This document shows, one piece after another, positions 8,886-16,289 of a DNA stretch of 28,701 nucleotides. The position numbers and the translations under genes were made by a program. The notes beneath the pieces were generated by a model. It saw nothing but the letters and a program-made list of their open reading frames with translations, was not told the origin of the DNA and did no database searches. The stretch spans positions 1 to 28,701 of the forward strand of contig PCUH01000197.1 of assembly GCA_002770955.1 (NCBI GenBank), read 5' to 3'. Within the stretch, counting starts at the first letter, position 1. Each line of letters starts with the position of its first letter. The stretch is from Flavobacteriales bacterium CG18_big_fil_WC_8_21_14_2_50_32_9 (GTDB taxonomy: Bacteria > Bacteroidota > Bacteroidia > Flavobacteriales_E > Vicingaceae).

Positions 8886-9332
8886 ATGTTATCAAAATCT
8901 TGTGTATATGCTTTAAGAGCAATTGTCTATATTGGACATAACTGTTCGGATACCAAAAAAATTGGAATTAAAGAAATTGGTGAAGAATTAGAGTTGCCAT
9001 TTCACTTCCTAAGTAAAATATTGCAACGCTTAGTTAAACACCACATTATTCAATCTACAAAAGGACCACACGGTGGTTTCTATATTGGAGAAGAAGCAAA
9101 ACAAGTAAATATATTAAAAATAATAGATATCATAGATGGATTAGCTTTTTTTGAAAAGTGTGGTTTAGGACTTAAAGAATGTTCTGAAACACATCCATGT
9201 CCTTTACACAATGATTTTAAAGTATTTAGAGATGGTTTATACCATCTGTTTTTAAAAAAAACAATTGCAGATTTAATCACAAAAATTGAAGATGGCAATG
9301 CATTTATAAGTAATTTACCACAAAATAAATAG
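8886..9332 (+). CDS. Rrf2-family transcriptional regulator, NsrR-like, predicted Fe-S sensor
   Basis: A 148-residue Rrf2 protein. The N-terminal winged helix-turn-helix (residues about 1-65) includes the family pattern LSK.C.YALRA and ELPFHFLSKILQRLVKHHIIQSTKGPHGGF. The C-terminal half carries three cysteines at 92, 99 and 105 (C-X6-C-X5-C). NsrR (C-X4-C-X5-C), IscR (C-X5-C-X5-C) and RirA (C-X7-C-X5-C) have similar triads that hold an iron-sulfur cluster, so the protein probably senses NO or redox state. Its position between ric1 and a cytochrome c, in the operon headed by a TAAAAGA palindrome, makes it the best candidate for the repressor that binds the four palindromes. That link is inference. 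Confidence 0.85.
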   Translation: MLSKSCVYALRAIVYIGHNCSDTKKIGIKEIGEELELPFHFLSKILQRLVKHHIIQSTKGPHGGFYIGEEAKQVNILKIIDIIDGLAFFEKCGLGLKECSETHPCPLHNDFKVFRDGLYHLFLKKTIADLITKIEDGNAFISNLPQNK

Positions 9333-9365
9333 TAATTTTAAACCTTAAAAAACCAAACAAAAAAA

Positions 9366-9770
9366 ATGAAAAAAGTAACATTCCTTGCAATGAGCTTAGC
9401 AGTAATCATGGGAACATCATGCAGCTCATCAAATGAAGAAAAAACAGAACCAACAACAACTGACGAGGTTGCACCAGTTGAAGAAAAAACTGAAGTTGCA
9501 GAAGCAATTTCTGGTAAAGAATTATACACAGCAAAAGGTTGTGTAGCCTGTCACCAATTGGAAATTAAAACCGTTGGACCTTCCATAAAAGACATCGCTG
9601 CTGCTTATGAAGGCAACAAAGATGGCTTAATTGCTTTCTTAAAAGAAGAAGCTGAAGCAATTGTTGATCCTGCTCAAGCTGCTGTGATGAAACCACAACT
9701 AGCTGTAACAAAAGCCCTTCCTACTGAAGAATTAAATGCAATAGTAGATTATATACTTGAAAGCAAATAA
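9366..9770 (+). CDS. Class I cytochrome c, predicted lipoprotein
   Basis: A 134-residue mono-heme cytochrome. A lipoprotein signal peptide ends at Cys19 (GTSC), so it is expected to be anchored to a membrane facing the periplasm, on an acidic linker of about 30 residues rich in Glu and Thr. The heme-binding CVACH is at residues 59-63; the axial Met is probably in VMKPQL near residue 110. The size and C-terminal helix (LNAIVDYILESK) fit small electron carriers of the c551/c552 kind. Located between the Rrf2 and FNR-like regulators and next to nor genes, it is a likely electron donor to NirS or NorCB, though this is inferred from context. It begins 33 bases after the Rrf2 stop. Confidence 0.88.
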   Translation: MKKVTFLAMSLAVIMGTSCSSSNEEKTEPTTTDEVAPVEEKTEVAEAISGKELYTAKGCVACHQLEIKTVGPSIKDIAAAYEGNKDGLIAFLKEEAEAIVDPAQAAVMKPQLAVTKALPTEELNAIVDYILESK

Positions 9771-9800
9771 TATCAAGACTAATTTATTCAATCTTAAAAT

Positions 9801-9848
9801 AAACTAATTCCATAAAGTGAAATTAATTTCACTTTATGGAATTAGTTT
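9801..9848. repeat. Perfect 48-bp palindrome between cytochrome c and the FNR-like gene
   Basis: 24-bp arms with no spacer: 9801-9824 is the exact reverse complement of 9825-9848. The centre reads GAAATTAATTTC, flanked by CATAAAGT/ACTTTATG. It follows the cytochrome stop by 30 bases and ends 18 bases before the FNR-like ATG. It could be a terminator (a TTTT run follows at its right end), an operator for autoregulation, or both; the -7 element at 9843 overlaps the right end. Confidence 0.9.
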
Positions 9849-9850
9849 TG
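9843..9850 (+). promoter_or_regulatory. -7 promoter element of the FNR-like gene
   Basis: TAGTTTTG matches TAnnTTTG. Transcription would start near 9856, about ten bases before the ATG at 9867. The 48-bp palindrome covers the core promoter from about -55 to the -7, which would suit autoregulation. Confidence 0.4.
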
Positions 9851-9866
9851 CGCCTAAAATAATAAA

Positions 9867-10574
9867 ATGAAGAAACTTGATATTTTATGTTCTGAATGCC
9901 AAAATAACAATTGTTTTATTAAAAAATACTGTTTAGAAACCGAGGCTTTAACAAAAGAAATTGCTGAGAACAAAAGTACCAATAGGTATTTTAAAGATCA
10001 GCACATTTTAATGGAAGGTAGTTTTGTAGATGGAATTAATTTTGTCCAATCAGGAAGAGTGAAAGTATTCAAAAATGGTCTTCAAGAAAAAAATCAAATC
10101 ATACGATTAGTTGCCGAAGGTGGTATTTTAGGTCATAGAGGATTATCTAACAGAGAAACTTATTCTATCTCAGCCCAAGCTCTTTCTGAGGCAATAATTT
10201 GTTCTTTTGATAAATTATTTTTTCTTGAATTATTGAAAAAATCTCCCGACCTCACCTTTAATTTATTGCTTTTCTTTGCAAACGAATTAAATCATGTTGA
10301 ATCAACATTAAGAGATTTAACTGTTTTTAATGTAAGAGAAAAAGTTGCTAAAGCTCTTCTTTCTTTGATTGATAGCTTTGGATTATCTAAATCTAATAAT
10401 ATTAATCATATAAGTGATTTAACAAGGCAAAACATAGCTGAAATTGTAGGTTTAAATTCCAATCAGATTTCAAAGGTGTTTGCTGAATTTAAAGAAGATA
10501 AAATCTTAGAAACGAAAGGCAAAAATATTAAGATTTTGAATATCAAAAAATTAGAGCAAATAATTCAATTATAA
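9867..10574 (+). CDS. Crp/Fnr-family regulator with four N-terminal cysteines (FNR/DNR-like)
   Basis: A 235-residue regulator. The first 22 residues hold four Cys at positions 8, 11, 16 and 22 (C-X2-C-X4-C-X5-C), resembling the N-terminal Fe-S ligands of FNR, here with all four in the N-terminus. A cyclic-nucleotide-binding-like beta-roll (about residues 35-125), a long dimerisation helix and a C-terminal helix-turn-helix (RQNIAEIVGLNSNQISKVF) follow. In E. coli FNR the recognition helix uses E-x-x-S-R; here the same positions read N-x-x-S-K, so specificity may differ slightly. It probably responds to low O2 or NO and activates denitrification. TTGAT-N4-ATCAA boxes upstream of norC and nirS fit this. 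It sits directly before norCB. Confidence 0.88.
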   Translation: MKKLDILCSECQNNNCFIKKYCLETEALTKEIAENKSTNRYFKDQHILMEGSFVDGINFVQSGRVKVFKNGLQEKNQIIRLVAEGGILGHRGLSNRETYSISAQALSEAIICSFDKLFFLELLKKSPDLTFNLLLFFANELNHVESTLRDLTVFNVREKVAKALLSLIDSFGLSKSNNINHISDLTRQNIAEIVGLNSNQISKVFAEFKEDKILETKGKNIKILNIKKLEQIIQL

Positions 10575-10616
10575 TTAATTTACTCTTAACCTATAGTTAT
10601 TTTAATATACTATCAA

Positions 10617-10642
10617 TCAATATGTTTAAAAAAACATATTGA
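10617..10642 (+). terminator. Hairpin after the FNR-like gene, possible terminator
   Basis: A perfect 11-bp stem (10617-10627 with 10632-10642, TCAATATGTTT/AAACATATTGA) closed by an AAAA loop, 43 bases after the stop codon. There is no clear T-run after it, so terminator function is uncertain. The remaining spacer up to 10878 is the norC control region. Confidence 0.4.
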
Positions 10643-10727
10643 AATCATCTATAATGAATGACTTTGTATATCAAGTTCCTAGATAAATTAGAAAAAATTA
10701 TGTTGCTATTTAATAAATAAAACAATA

Positions 10728-10753
10728 AAAAGTATGATATTAATCATACTTTT
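10728..10753. promoter_or_regulatory. Upstream FNR-like box of norC
   Basis: 11-bp arms AAAAGTATGAT and ATCATACTTTT separated by ATTA. The core ATGAT-N4-ATCAT is an FNR/DNR-like site with one change per half. Its centre (10740.5) lies exactly 44 bp upstream of the second box. The matching box before nirS at 16246 has the same spacing. Confidence 0.65.
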
Positions 10754-10777
10754 ACATTCCAAAAAACAGATTCAAAA

Positions 10778-10791
10778 TTGATTATTATCAA
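10778..10791. promoter_or_regulatory. Consensus FNR/DNR box of norC
   Basis: TTGAT, TATT, ATCAA: a perfect match to the FNR consensus TTGAT-N4-ATCAA. Its centre (10784.5) is about 41.5 to 43 bp upstream of the start predicted from the -7 element at 10815, the class II activator position. It is inferred to be bound by the FNR-like protein encoded just upstream. Confidence 0.75.
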
Positions 10792-10814
10792 ACTAATTAA
10801 CTGTAATCTTACTG

Positions 10815-10822
10815 TATTTTTG
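10815..10822 (+). promoter_or_regulatory. -7 promoter element of norC
   Basis: TATTTTTG matches TAnnTTTG; predicted start near 10826-10828, giving a leader of about 52 bases. It sits between the FNR box and the TAAAAGA palindrome. Confidence 0.6.
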
Positions 10823-10824
10823 CA

Positions 10825-10850
10825 AATAAAAGACAATGATGTCTTTTATT
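10825..10850. promoter_or_regulatory. TAAAAGA palindromic operator at the norC start site
   Basis: AATAAAAGAC, six bases, GTCTTTTATT: perfect 10-bp arms, the best copy of the motif. It begins three bases after the -7 element and covers the predicted start site, a position typical for a repressor. Confidence 0.78.
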
Positions 10851-10878
10851 AATTACTAACTAAAAAATAATAAAAATT

Positions 10879-11322
10879 ATGTTAACAAAAAGTCAAGCAA
10901 AATTGTTCTTCCTAGCAGGAACCATTATCTTTTCGGTGTTGTTTCTTGGGCTGTCGTATGACACTCAAATGAACCACGTAGCCAATCAACCTTACGAAAA
11001 AACAATTACTCCAGCTGTTATTGCTGGCAAACATTTGTGGGAAGGAAACAACTGTATGGGATGCCATACTATATTTGGAGAAGGAGCGTACTATGCTCCA
11101 GAATTAACTAAAGTAATTGAAAGAAGAGGCGAAGGGTATGTAAAAGGATTGTTGATGTCGCCAACTCCTTGGGGAGAGCATACTAGCGGTCGAAAAATGG
11201 TTGCTTATGGCTTTTCAGAGGAAGATGCTCAGTATTTGGTAGAATACTTTAAGTGGATTGGAACTGTTGATTTGAATGGATTTCCAGCTAAACCTAAATA
11301 TAAAATAGAAAAAAATAATTAA
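10879..11322 (+). CDS. norC: Nitric oxide reductase cytochrome c subunit NorC
   Basis: A 147-residue membrane-anchored cytochrome c that passes electrons to NorB in the cNOR complex. One N-terminal transmembrane helix (about residues 9-26) anchors a periplasmic domain. The heme site CMGCH is at residues 59-63, followed by the NorC-typical TIFGEGAYYAPELT. Met107 in SGRKMVAYG is the likely axial ligand. The length fits the family. norB follows after 24 bases. Its promoter has two FNR-like boxes, a -7 element and a TAAAAGA palindrome, so expression is probably under both low-O2/NO activation and NO-relieved repression. Confidence 0.96.
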   Translation: MLTKSQAKLFFLAGTIIFSVLFLGLSYDTQMNHVANQPYEKTITPAVIAGKHLWEGNNCMGCHTIFGEGAYYAPELTKVIERRGEGYVKGLLMSPTPWGEHTSGRKMVAYGFSEEDAQYLVEYFKWIGTVDLNGFPAKPKYKIEKNN

Positions 11323-11346
11323 TTAATAACCATAAAAAAAATAGTC

Positions 11347-12681
11347 ATGAAATTCAAAACACAAAAAATAGCCTACTGGTTTTTCTTATCAGCATTAGGA
11401 CTTTTAGCATTACAAATTATTTATGGTTTTTTCATGGGTTTTGCTCACATGGGCATGGACGGATTGCATGATTTTATACCTTTCAACACTGCAAGAGCGG
11501 TTCATACCAATTTATTAGTATTTTGGTTATTATTAGGCTTTATGGGTTCTGCTTATTACATTATTCCTGAAGAATCTCAAAATGAATTGTACTCACCAAA
11601 ATTAGCTTACATACAACTTATAAGCTTTTTAGCTGTGGGTGTAACAGCCATAATTGCTTATCACTTCAACTGGTGGGAAGGTAGAAAATTCCTCGAAATT
11701 CCTCGACCATTAGATTACTTAGTTGTAGTTAATGTTTTAGCATTCTTATTTAATATTTTAATGACCTTATTTAAAGGCAAAAAACAAACAACAACAGCGT
11801 TGGTTTTGGCAATGGGATTATTATTTTCTGCCCTACTCTATTTACCAGGCATGATTTGGTTTGATAGTCAGACCTTAGATTCATTTTACAGATGGTATGT
11901 TGTTCACCTTTGGGTTGAAGGAGTTTGGGAGTTAATTATGGGTGGTATTTTAGCTTTCTTATTGATTAAAATTACGGGAGTTGACAGAGAAGTAATTGAA
12001 AAATGGTTGTATGTAATTGTTGGTTTAACATTCATTTCTGGTATTTTAGGAACTGGACATCACTACTATTACATTGGAGCACCTTCATACTGGCTATGGA
12101 TTGGTGGAATATTCTCTGCATTAGAACCTCTTGCTTTCTTAGCTATGGCTTTATTTGCGTTAAATATGTATAGAAAAGGCGAGAAAAAACACCCAAACAA
12201 AGCGGCTTTAAACTGGACATTGGGTGCTGCAATTACTTCATTTGTTGGTGCTGGTTTATTGGGTGCTGCTCATACTTTACCAAACGTAAACCTTTATACA
12301 CACGGAACTTTAGTAACAGCAATGCACGCCCACATGGCTTTTTGGGGAGCTTATGCAATGATAGTTTTAGCAATTATAGCTTATGCTATGCCTAACTTAA
12401 CAGGTAGAAAATTATATGATAATAATTTGTCTCGTTATGCTTTTTGGCTAAGTAATGTTGGTATGTTAGGTATGACTGTAGCATTCGGTGTTGCAGGTGT
12501 TGCCCAAGTTTACATGGAACGTATTTTAGGTGTAGATTTTATGGAAACTCAAAAAGAAATTGAACCTCACTTTTTAGTTCTAATATTATGTGCAACAGGA
12601 TTTACTATAGGAATTACCCTTTACATCATTAATTTTTTAAAATTTGGAAAACCAACTGACGAAGCATTAGTAGCTGAGTAA
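11347..12681 (+). CDS. norB: Nitric oxide reductase catalytic subunit NorB (cNOR type)
   Basis: A 444-residue integral membrane protein, 12 helices, of the heme-copper oxidase superfamily; it reduces two NO to N2O at a heme b3/non-heme iron site. All key residues are visible: low-spin heme ligand H53, FeB ligands H187 (YVVHLWVEG), H238 and H239 (GTGHHYYY), Glu191, Glu195 and Glu260, and H327 and H329 (MHAHMAFWGAY). Each is offset by about 20 from the Pseudomonas numbering. There is no N-terminal quinol-oxidising extension, so this is the short, cytochrome c dependent form, consistent with norC immediately upstream. A strong terminator follows. Confidence 0.97.
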   Translation: MKFKTQKIAYWFFLSALGLLALQIIYGFFMGFAHMGMDGLHDFIPFNTARAVHTNLLVFWLLLGFMGSAYYIIPEESQNELYSPKLAYIQLISFLAVGVTAIIAYHFNWWEGRKFLEIPRPLDYLVVVNVLAFLFNILMTLFKGKKQTTTALVLAMGLLFSALLYLPGMIWFDSQTLDSFYRWYVVHLWVEGVWELIMGGILAFLLIKITGVDREVIEKWLYVIVGLTFISGILGTGHHYYYIGAPSYWLWIGGIFSALEPLAFLAMALFALNMYRKGEKKHPNKAALNWTLGAAITSFVGAGLLGAAHTLPNVNLYTHGTLVTAMHAHMAFWGAYAMIVLAIIAYAMPNLTGRKLYDNNLSRYAFWLSNVGMLGMTVAFGVAGVAQVYMERILGVDFMETQKEIEPHFLVLILCATGFTIGITLYIINFLKFGKPTDEALVAE

Positions 12682-12704
12682 ATTTTCCAATCTTAACAAA
12701 AACT

Positions 12705-12742
12705 AAAAGGGTTGGAAAAATTACTTTTCCAACCCTTTTTTT
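12705..12742 (+). terminator. Strong rho-independent terminator after norB
   Basis: A perfect 15-bp stem (12705-12719 with 12725-12739) with loop ATTAC, including GGGTTGG/CCAACCC, ending in a run of seven T at 12736-12742. norQ begins only 19 bases later, so it probably reduces rather than fully blocks readthrough into norQDEF. Confidence 0.9.
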
Positions 12743-12761
12743 ACCACTATAAATAACAAAA

Positions 12762-13535
12762 ATGAAGACAACATTTTATAAAGTAATAGGCAAAGAGCAA
12801 GAAATTTTTGAGCACACTTTTAAAAATAAACTTCCTTTACTATTAAAAGGACCAACTGGTACTGGTAAATCGAGATTTGTGGAATTTATGGCAGAGAAAT
12901 TGGGCAAAAAGCTATATACTGTGGCTTGTCATGAAGAAACATCTTCAACCGACTTGATTGGTAGATACATCATTAAAGGAAATGAAACCGTTTGGATTGA
13001 TGGACCTATGACAAAAGCCATTAAAGAAGGTGCCTTTTTATATTTAGATGAAATTGCAGAAGCCCGCCCCGATATTATAGTTGCTCTTCACTCATTAACC
13101 GACCATAGAAGAGCGTTGTTTATTGACAAAACAGGAGAAACGATAGTTGCCGATGAAAATTTTATGTTAATTGCCACTTACAATCCAGGTTATCAAAAAG
13201 GATTTAAGGAATTAAAACCTTCCACTCGTCAACGATTTATTTCACTTTCATTCAACTACCCAGATAATGAATTAGAAAAAAGCATCCTCATTGGCGAAAC
13301 TGGAGTAGATGAAGATGTAGCTAAGAAATTAGTGAAATTAGGAAGTAAAATAAGAAACCTAACCGAATTAGGTTTGGCAGAAACCGTTTCAACTCGCTTA
13401 TTAGTCGATGCTTCATTATTAATCAAAAGCGGTTTACCTCAACGGCTTTCGTGTGATGTTGCTATTGCCGAGCCGCTTACTGATGATGAAGACACATTGA
13501 TTGCACTGAAAGATTTGATTAGTTTGAGTATGTAA
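12762..13535 (+). CDS. norQ: NorQ-type MoxR AAA+ ATPase
   Basis: A 257-residue AAA+ ATPase of the MoxR/NorQ/CbbQ group, which with NorD inserts the non-heme iron into NorB. Walker A GPTGTGKS is at residues 30-37 and Walker B FLYLDE at 92-97. The conserved ATYNPGYQ (sensor 1 region) and STRQRF (Arg finger region) follow. The length matches NorQ. It lies between norB and norD, although separated from norB by a terminator and from norD by 113 bases. It is cytoplasmic. Confidence 0.93.
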   Translation: MKTTFYKVIGKEQEIFEHTFKNKLPLLLKGPTGTGKSRFVEFMAEKLGKKLYTVACHEETSSTDLIGRYIIKGNETVWIDGPMTKAIKEGAFLYLDEIAEARPDIIVALHSLTDHRRALFIDKTGETIVADENFMLIATYNPGYQKGFKELKPSTRQRFISLSFNYPDNELEKSILIGETGVDEDVAKKLVKLGSKIRNLTELGLAETVSTRLLVDASLLIKSGLPQRLSCDVAIAEPLTDDEDTLIALKDLISLSM

Positions 13536-13648
13536 TTAGAGTTGATGGACAGGCAAGTTCTTATAACAATAGCTTGGAACTCCTCCCCTTCTTTGTTCGA
13601 TGACCAATGACTAAATTCTAATTTCTAAATGACTAAAACCTTCCCATA

Positions 13649-15418
13649 ATGGAAATAGACCAGATCATATTTAAACGTATCTATAATTTTTACAAAAAAA
13701 TAACCGTAAAAATTGATGAAGAAGAATTGAATAGAACCGTTTTTTTAGAGCCTCTCAAACCAAGATTAACTTTACTTTCAAGAGCTTTAACTGGATTACA
13801 AAACGAAATTGTTACTTCCGAAAGAGAAGGCGGTTGGTCAGGATTAACTTTTTATTTTCCAAAGTCAATTTCTTTTAATACAACTACAGAAGATAATGTG
13901 AATTACTATCTTTTTAGAGTGCTTTATTTGTCGGTTCAGCAAAAGTTAGCACTTAATTGGGATGACCATGAAACCCACAAAAAAAATGAATCTCAACAAA
14001 AAGCTAAAGAACATTCCGAAGAAGTGTTAACCCACTTATTTATTGAGTACCCAAATACCGAACAAATTTATCAAACTCAAATAAATAACCTAATTAGTTT
14101 TTACAACAAACAAGAAAAAGAACCCGATTTCTCTTGGCTTTATGGAAGATGGATGAAAAAAAATACACACATCTTTAACGCAAATACTTCATCCCCTGAA
14201 AATGGTACAGGTGAATTTAAAAAACCAGAAATAACCACCGAACTAAATGCCAATGCCAGCGATGAAGTTGAAACCGTTGCTCTAAACCAAAAACAAGTAG
14301 AAGATAATGTTGCTACCAATAATTTTGAAAAAGTAGATACTGCTTCAGAGTTTAATGGCACTTTTAAAGAAATGGATGGTGATGATACGCTTAGCGATGA
14401 TGAAGAAGCAATTAGAGAACTTAATTTAAAACACACAGTTAGAACTGATGAGGCAAATCATTCGGTTTATAAAGCTGAATTTGTAAACAGCAAAGCCAAC
14501 ATCATCGTTGAAAATAAATTGGATAAAGGTTATTTTTTACATTATGATGAATGGGACTACAAAAACAGAACGTACAAACCAAACTTCTGTAAAGTTTATC
14601 CAAAAAAAGTGGACGAAAAATTTTCTGGTTATGCTGTAAAAACACTTAAAGAAAACAAAAAAACAAAGCGAGCATTATTAAAATTATTTACTCAAATACA
14701 CAACGAAAACGAAAAAGTGGAACGAGTAACTGCTGGTGAAGAAATAGATTTAGATGCCGTAGTTGATGCTTTTACTGATATGTATTCCAAAAAAACTCCT
14801 TCCGAAAAAATTTATACCACTAAAAGAAAACGAAAAAAAGACTTATCGGTACTCATTTTAATGGATACCAGTCTCTCTTCTGAAGGTTATACCAACAACG
14901 AAAAAGTGCTGGATGTAGAAAAAACGTCAGTTTTACTTTTTGGTGAAGTGCTCAATGAATTCGGTATCTCATTTCAAATCGACACCTTTTCATCTCGCAC
15001 TAGAAACAATTGTTCGTATAAAAGCATCAAAAAATTCAACGAAAATTGGTTAAAAACCCGCAACAGAATTGGAGCAATTGAAGCTGAAGACTATACCAGA
15101 ATAGGTACTGCTTTGCGACATGCAGGAAATGAATTAGAAAAAGAAAAAACAAATAGAAAATGGATTATTCTTTTATCAGACGGAAAACCAAACGATTACG
15201 ATACGTATGAAGGTAATTACGGAATTGAAGATGTGAAAAAAGCACTTAGCGAACTATCAAACAAACACATACACACTTTTTCGTTAGCAATTGAAGCTCA
15301 AGCAAAATATTATTTACCACAAATGTTTGGGCATAACAATTACAACATTTTGTCAAAACCATCAGATTTACCATTTGCTTTTGGAAAATTTTATAAAAAA
15401 ATATTAATCAACTCATGA
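13649..15418 (+). CDS. norD: NorD-type von Willebrand factor A protein
   Basis: A 589-residue cytoplasmic protein partnering NorQ in activation of NO reductase. The N-terminal two thirds is poorly conserved and includes an acidic, low-complexity stretch near residues 190-260. The C-terminal VWA domain starts near residue 398 and has an intact MIDAS: DTSLS at residues 406-410, Thr in DYTRIGTAL, and LSDGKPND. The stop codon overlaps the next gene's start by four bases (ATGA at 15415-15418), a sign of translational coupling to the COX3-like gene. The 113-base gap before it is low-complexity and lacks a recognisable promoter. Confidence 0.92.
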   Translation: MEIDQIIFKRIYNFYKKITVKIDEEELNRTVFLEPLKPRLTLLSRALTGLQNEIVTSEREGGWSGLTFYFPKSISFNTTTEDNVNYYLFRVLYLSVQQKLALNWDDHETHKKNESQQKAKEHSEEVLTHLFIEYPNTEQIYQTQINNLISFYNKQEKEPDFSWLYGRWMKKNTHIFNANTSSPENGTGEFKKPEITTELNANASDEVETVALNQKQVEDNVATNNFEKVDTASEFNGTFKEMDGDDTLSDDEEAIRELNLKHTVRTDEANHSVYKAEFVNSKANIIVENKLDKGYFLHYDEWDYKNRTYKPNFCKVYPKKVDEKFSGYAVKTLKENKKTKRALLKLFTQIHNENEKVERVTAGEEIDLDAVVDAFTDMYSKKTPSEKIYTTKRKRKKDLSVLILMDTSLSSEGYTNNEKVLDVEKTSVLLFGEVLNEFGISFQIDTFSSRTRNNCSYKSIKKFNENWLKTRNRIGAIEAEDYTRIGTALRHAGNELEKEKTNRKWIILLSDGKPNDYDTYEGNYGIEDVKKALSELSNKHIHTFSLAIEAQAKYYLPQMFGHNNYNILSKPSDLPFAFGKFYKKILINS

Positions 15419-15987
15419 ATCAGAATAGCAAATCAATTTATTATCCGCCAGGAGGAATTCTTATTTGGTTTTTAATACTATTAGAAATCTTTACCTTTTT
15501 GGGAGCAATTTTCGTTTTTCTTTACAAGCGTTCTGCTGCATTAGAAGAATTTAAACAAGCTCAAGCATTTTTAAATCCTTTGGTGGGAACAATAAACACC
15601 ATTGTTTTAATAACCAGTGGCTATTTTATGGCAAATAGTTTACATCAATTAAAAAACAATGACAATAAAAAATCAGCCCGTTCTGTGAAAATAGCCATCT
15701 TCTTCGGAATTGTTTTTCTAATAATTAAAAGCACCGAATTTTATGGAAAAATAAATCATGGAATTGGATTTACTGAAAATACATTTTTCACATTCTATTG
15801 GTTAATGACTGGTTTTCATTATATTCACGTGCTTTTTGGCGTTGGGCTTTTGGCTTATGTGCAGTATGCTATTTCAAAAAACAAATACAAATCAACCAAT
15901 ACTTTTGATGTAGAATCATCTGCAACCTATTGGCATTTATGCGACTTAATTTGGATTTTAATTTTTCCTGTACTTTATCTTTTATAA
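15415..15987 (+). CDS. norE: NorE-like cytochrome c oxidase subunit III family protein
   Basis: A 190-residue protein with about five hydrophobic helices and the COX3-type end signature YWHLCDLIWILIFPVLYL-like (H and D and W positions conserved) plus GFHYIHVLFG. COX3 homologues inside nor clusters are called NorE; they support NO reductase function but are not part of the purified complex. It overlaps norD by four bases and is followed after two bases by a small NorF-like gene. The family is clear, while its exact job is not established. Confidence 0.88.
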   Translation: MNQNSKSIYYPPGGILIWFLILLEIFTFLGAIFVFLYKRSAALEEFKQAQAFLNPLVGTINTIVLITSGYFMANSLHQLKNNDNKKSARSVKIAIFFGIVFLIIKSTEFYGKINHGIGFTENTFFTFYWLMTGFHYIHVLFGVGLLAYVQYAISKNKYKSTNTFDVESSATYWHLCDLIWILIFPVLYLL

Positions 15988-15989
15988 CT

Positions 15990-16235
15990 ATGAATAAAGA
16001 AATCTATATAAACACCATCAGTTGGATCATTTTAATTGCACTTATTTTAGCCAGTTTCACTATTGCCGAAACACATAATTCGCAACTATTTTTAGTAATA
16101 ATTTTACTTTCTGTAATTAAATTCCTAACCATAACTTTTCAGTTTGTCGAAGTTAAAAATGCTCATTTCATTTGGAAATTAACATCTATACTACTCATTA
16201 CAAGCTATATAATTGGCGTATTAATTTTATATTAA
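15990..16235 (+). CDS. norF: NorF-like small membrane protein (COX4_pro family)
   Basis: An 81-residue protein with three hydrophobic helices, resembling the prokaryotic cytochrome oxidase subunit IV family. The second and third helices show the pattern L.VIKFLTITFQFVEVKNAHFIWK, which matches the family's K...Y.FMEL..A...W core. The longer open frame begins 60 bases upstream inside norE; I chose the ATG at 15990 because it lies two bases after the norE stop. NorE-NorF pairs are common in nor clusters. It ends the norQDEF unit; the nirS control region follows. Confidence 0.75.
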   Translation: MNKEIYINTISWIILIALILASFTIAETHNSQLFLVIILLSVIKFLTITFQFVEVKNAHFIWKLTSILLITSYIIGVLILY

Positions 16236-16245
16236 GTCTATTTTA

Positions 16246-16259
16246 ATGATGAAAATCAT
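16246..16259. promoter_or_regulatory. Upstream FNR-like box of nirS
   Basis: ATGAT, GAAA, ATCAT. Its counterpart before norC (10734-10747) has identical half-sites. The following ATAC and TTCCAAAAAACA also match norC at the same spacing. Confidence 0.6.
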
Positions 16260-16289
16260 ACATTTTTCTTCCAAAAAACACATACTTAA

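Noticed and set aside
9801..9848. Reading the 48-bp palindrome as an FNR or TAAAAGA site
   Set aside because: Its centre GAAATTAATTTC fits neither TTGAT-N4-ATCAA nor TAAAAGA-N8-TCTTTTA.
10651..10727. A further promoter between the FNR-like gene and norC
   Set aside because: The TTTG strings there lack the TAnn part of the -7 element, so no support beyond AT-rich chance.
15930..15989. Upstream extension of the NorF-like frame
   Set aside because: It overlaps the norE 3' end and encodes residues unlike a membrane protein start; the ATG at 15990, two bases after the norE stop, is better.
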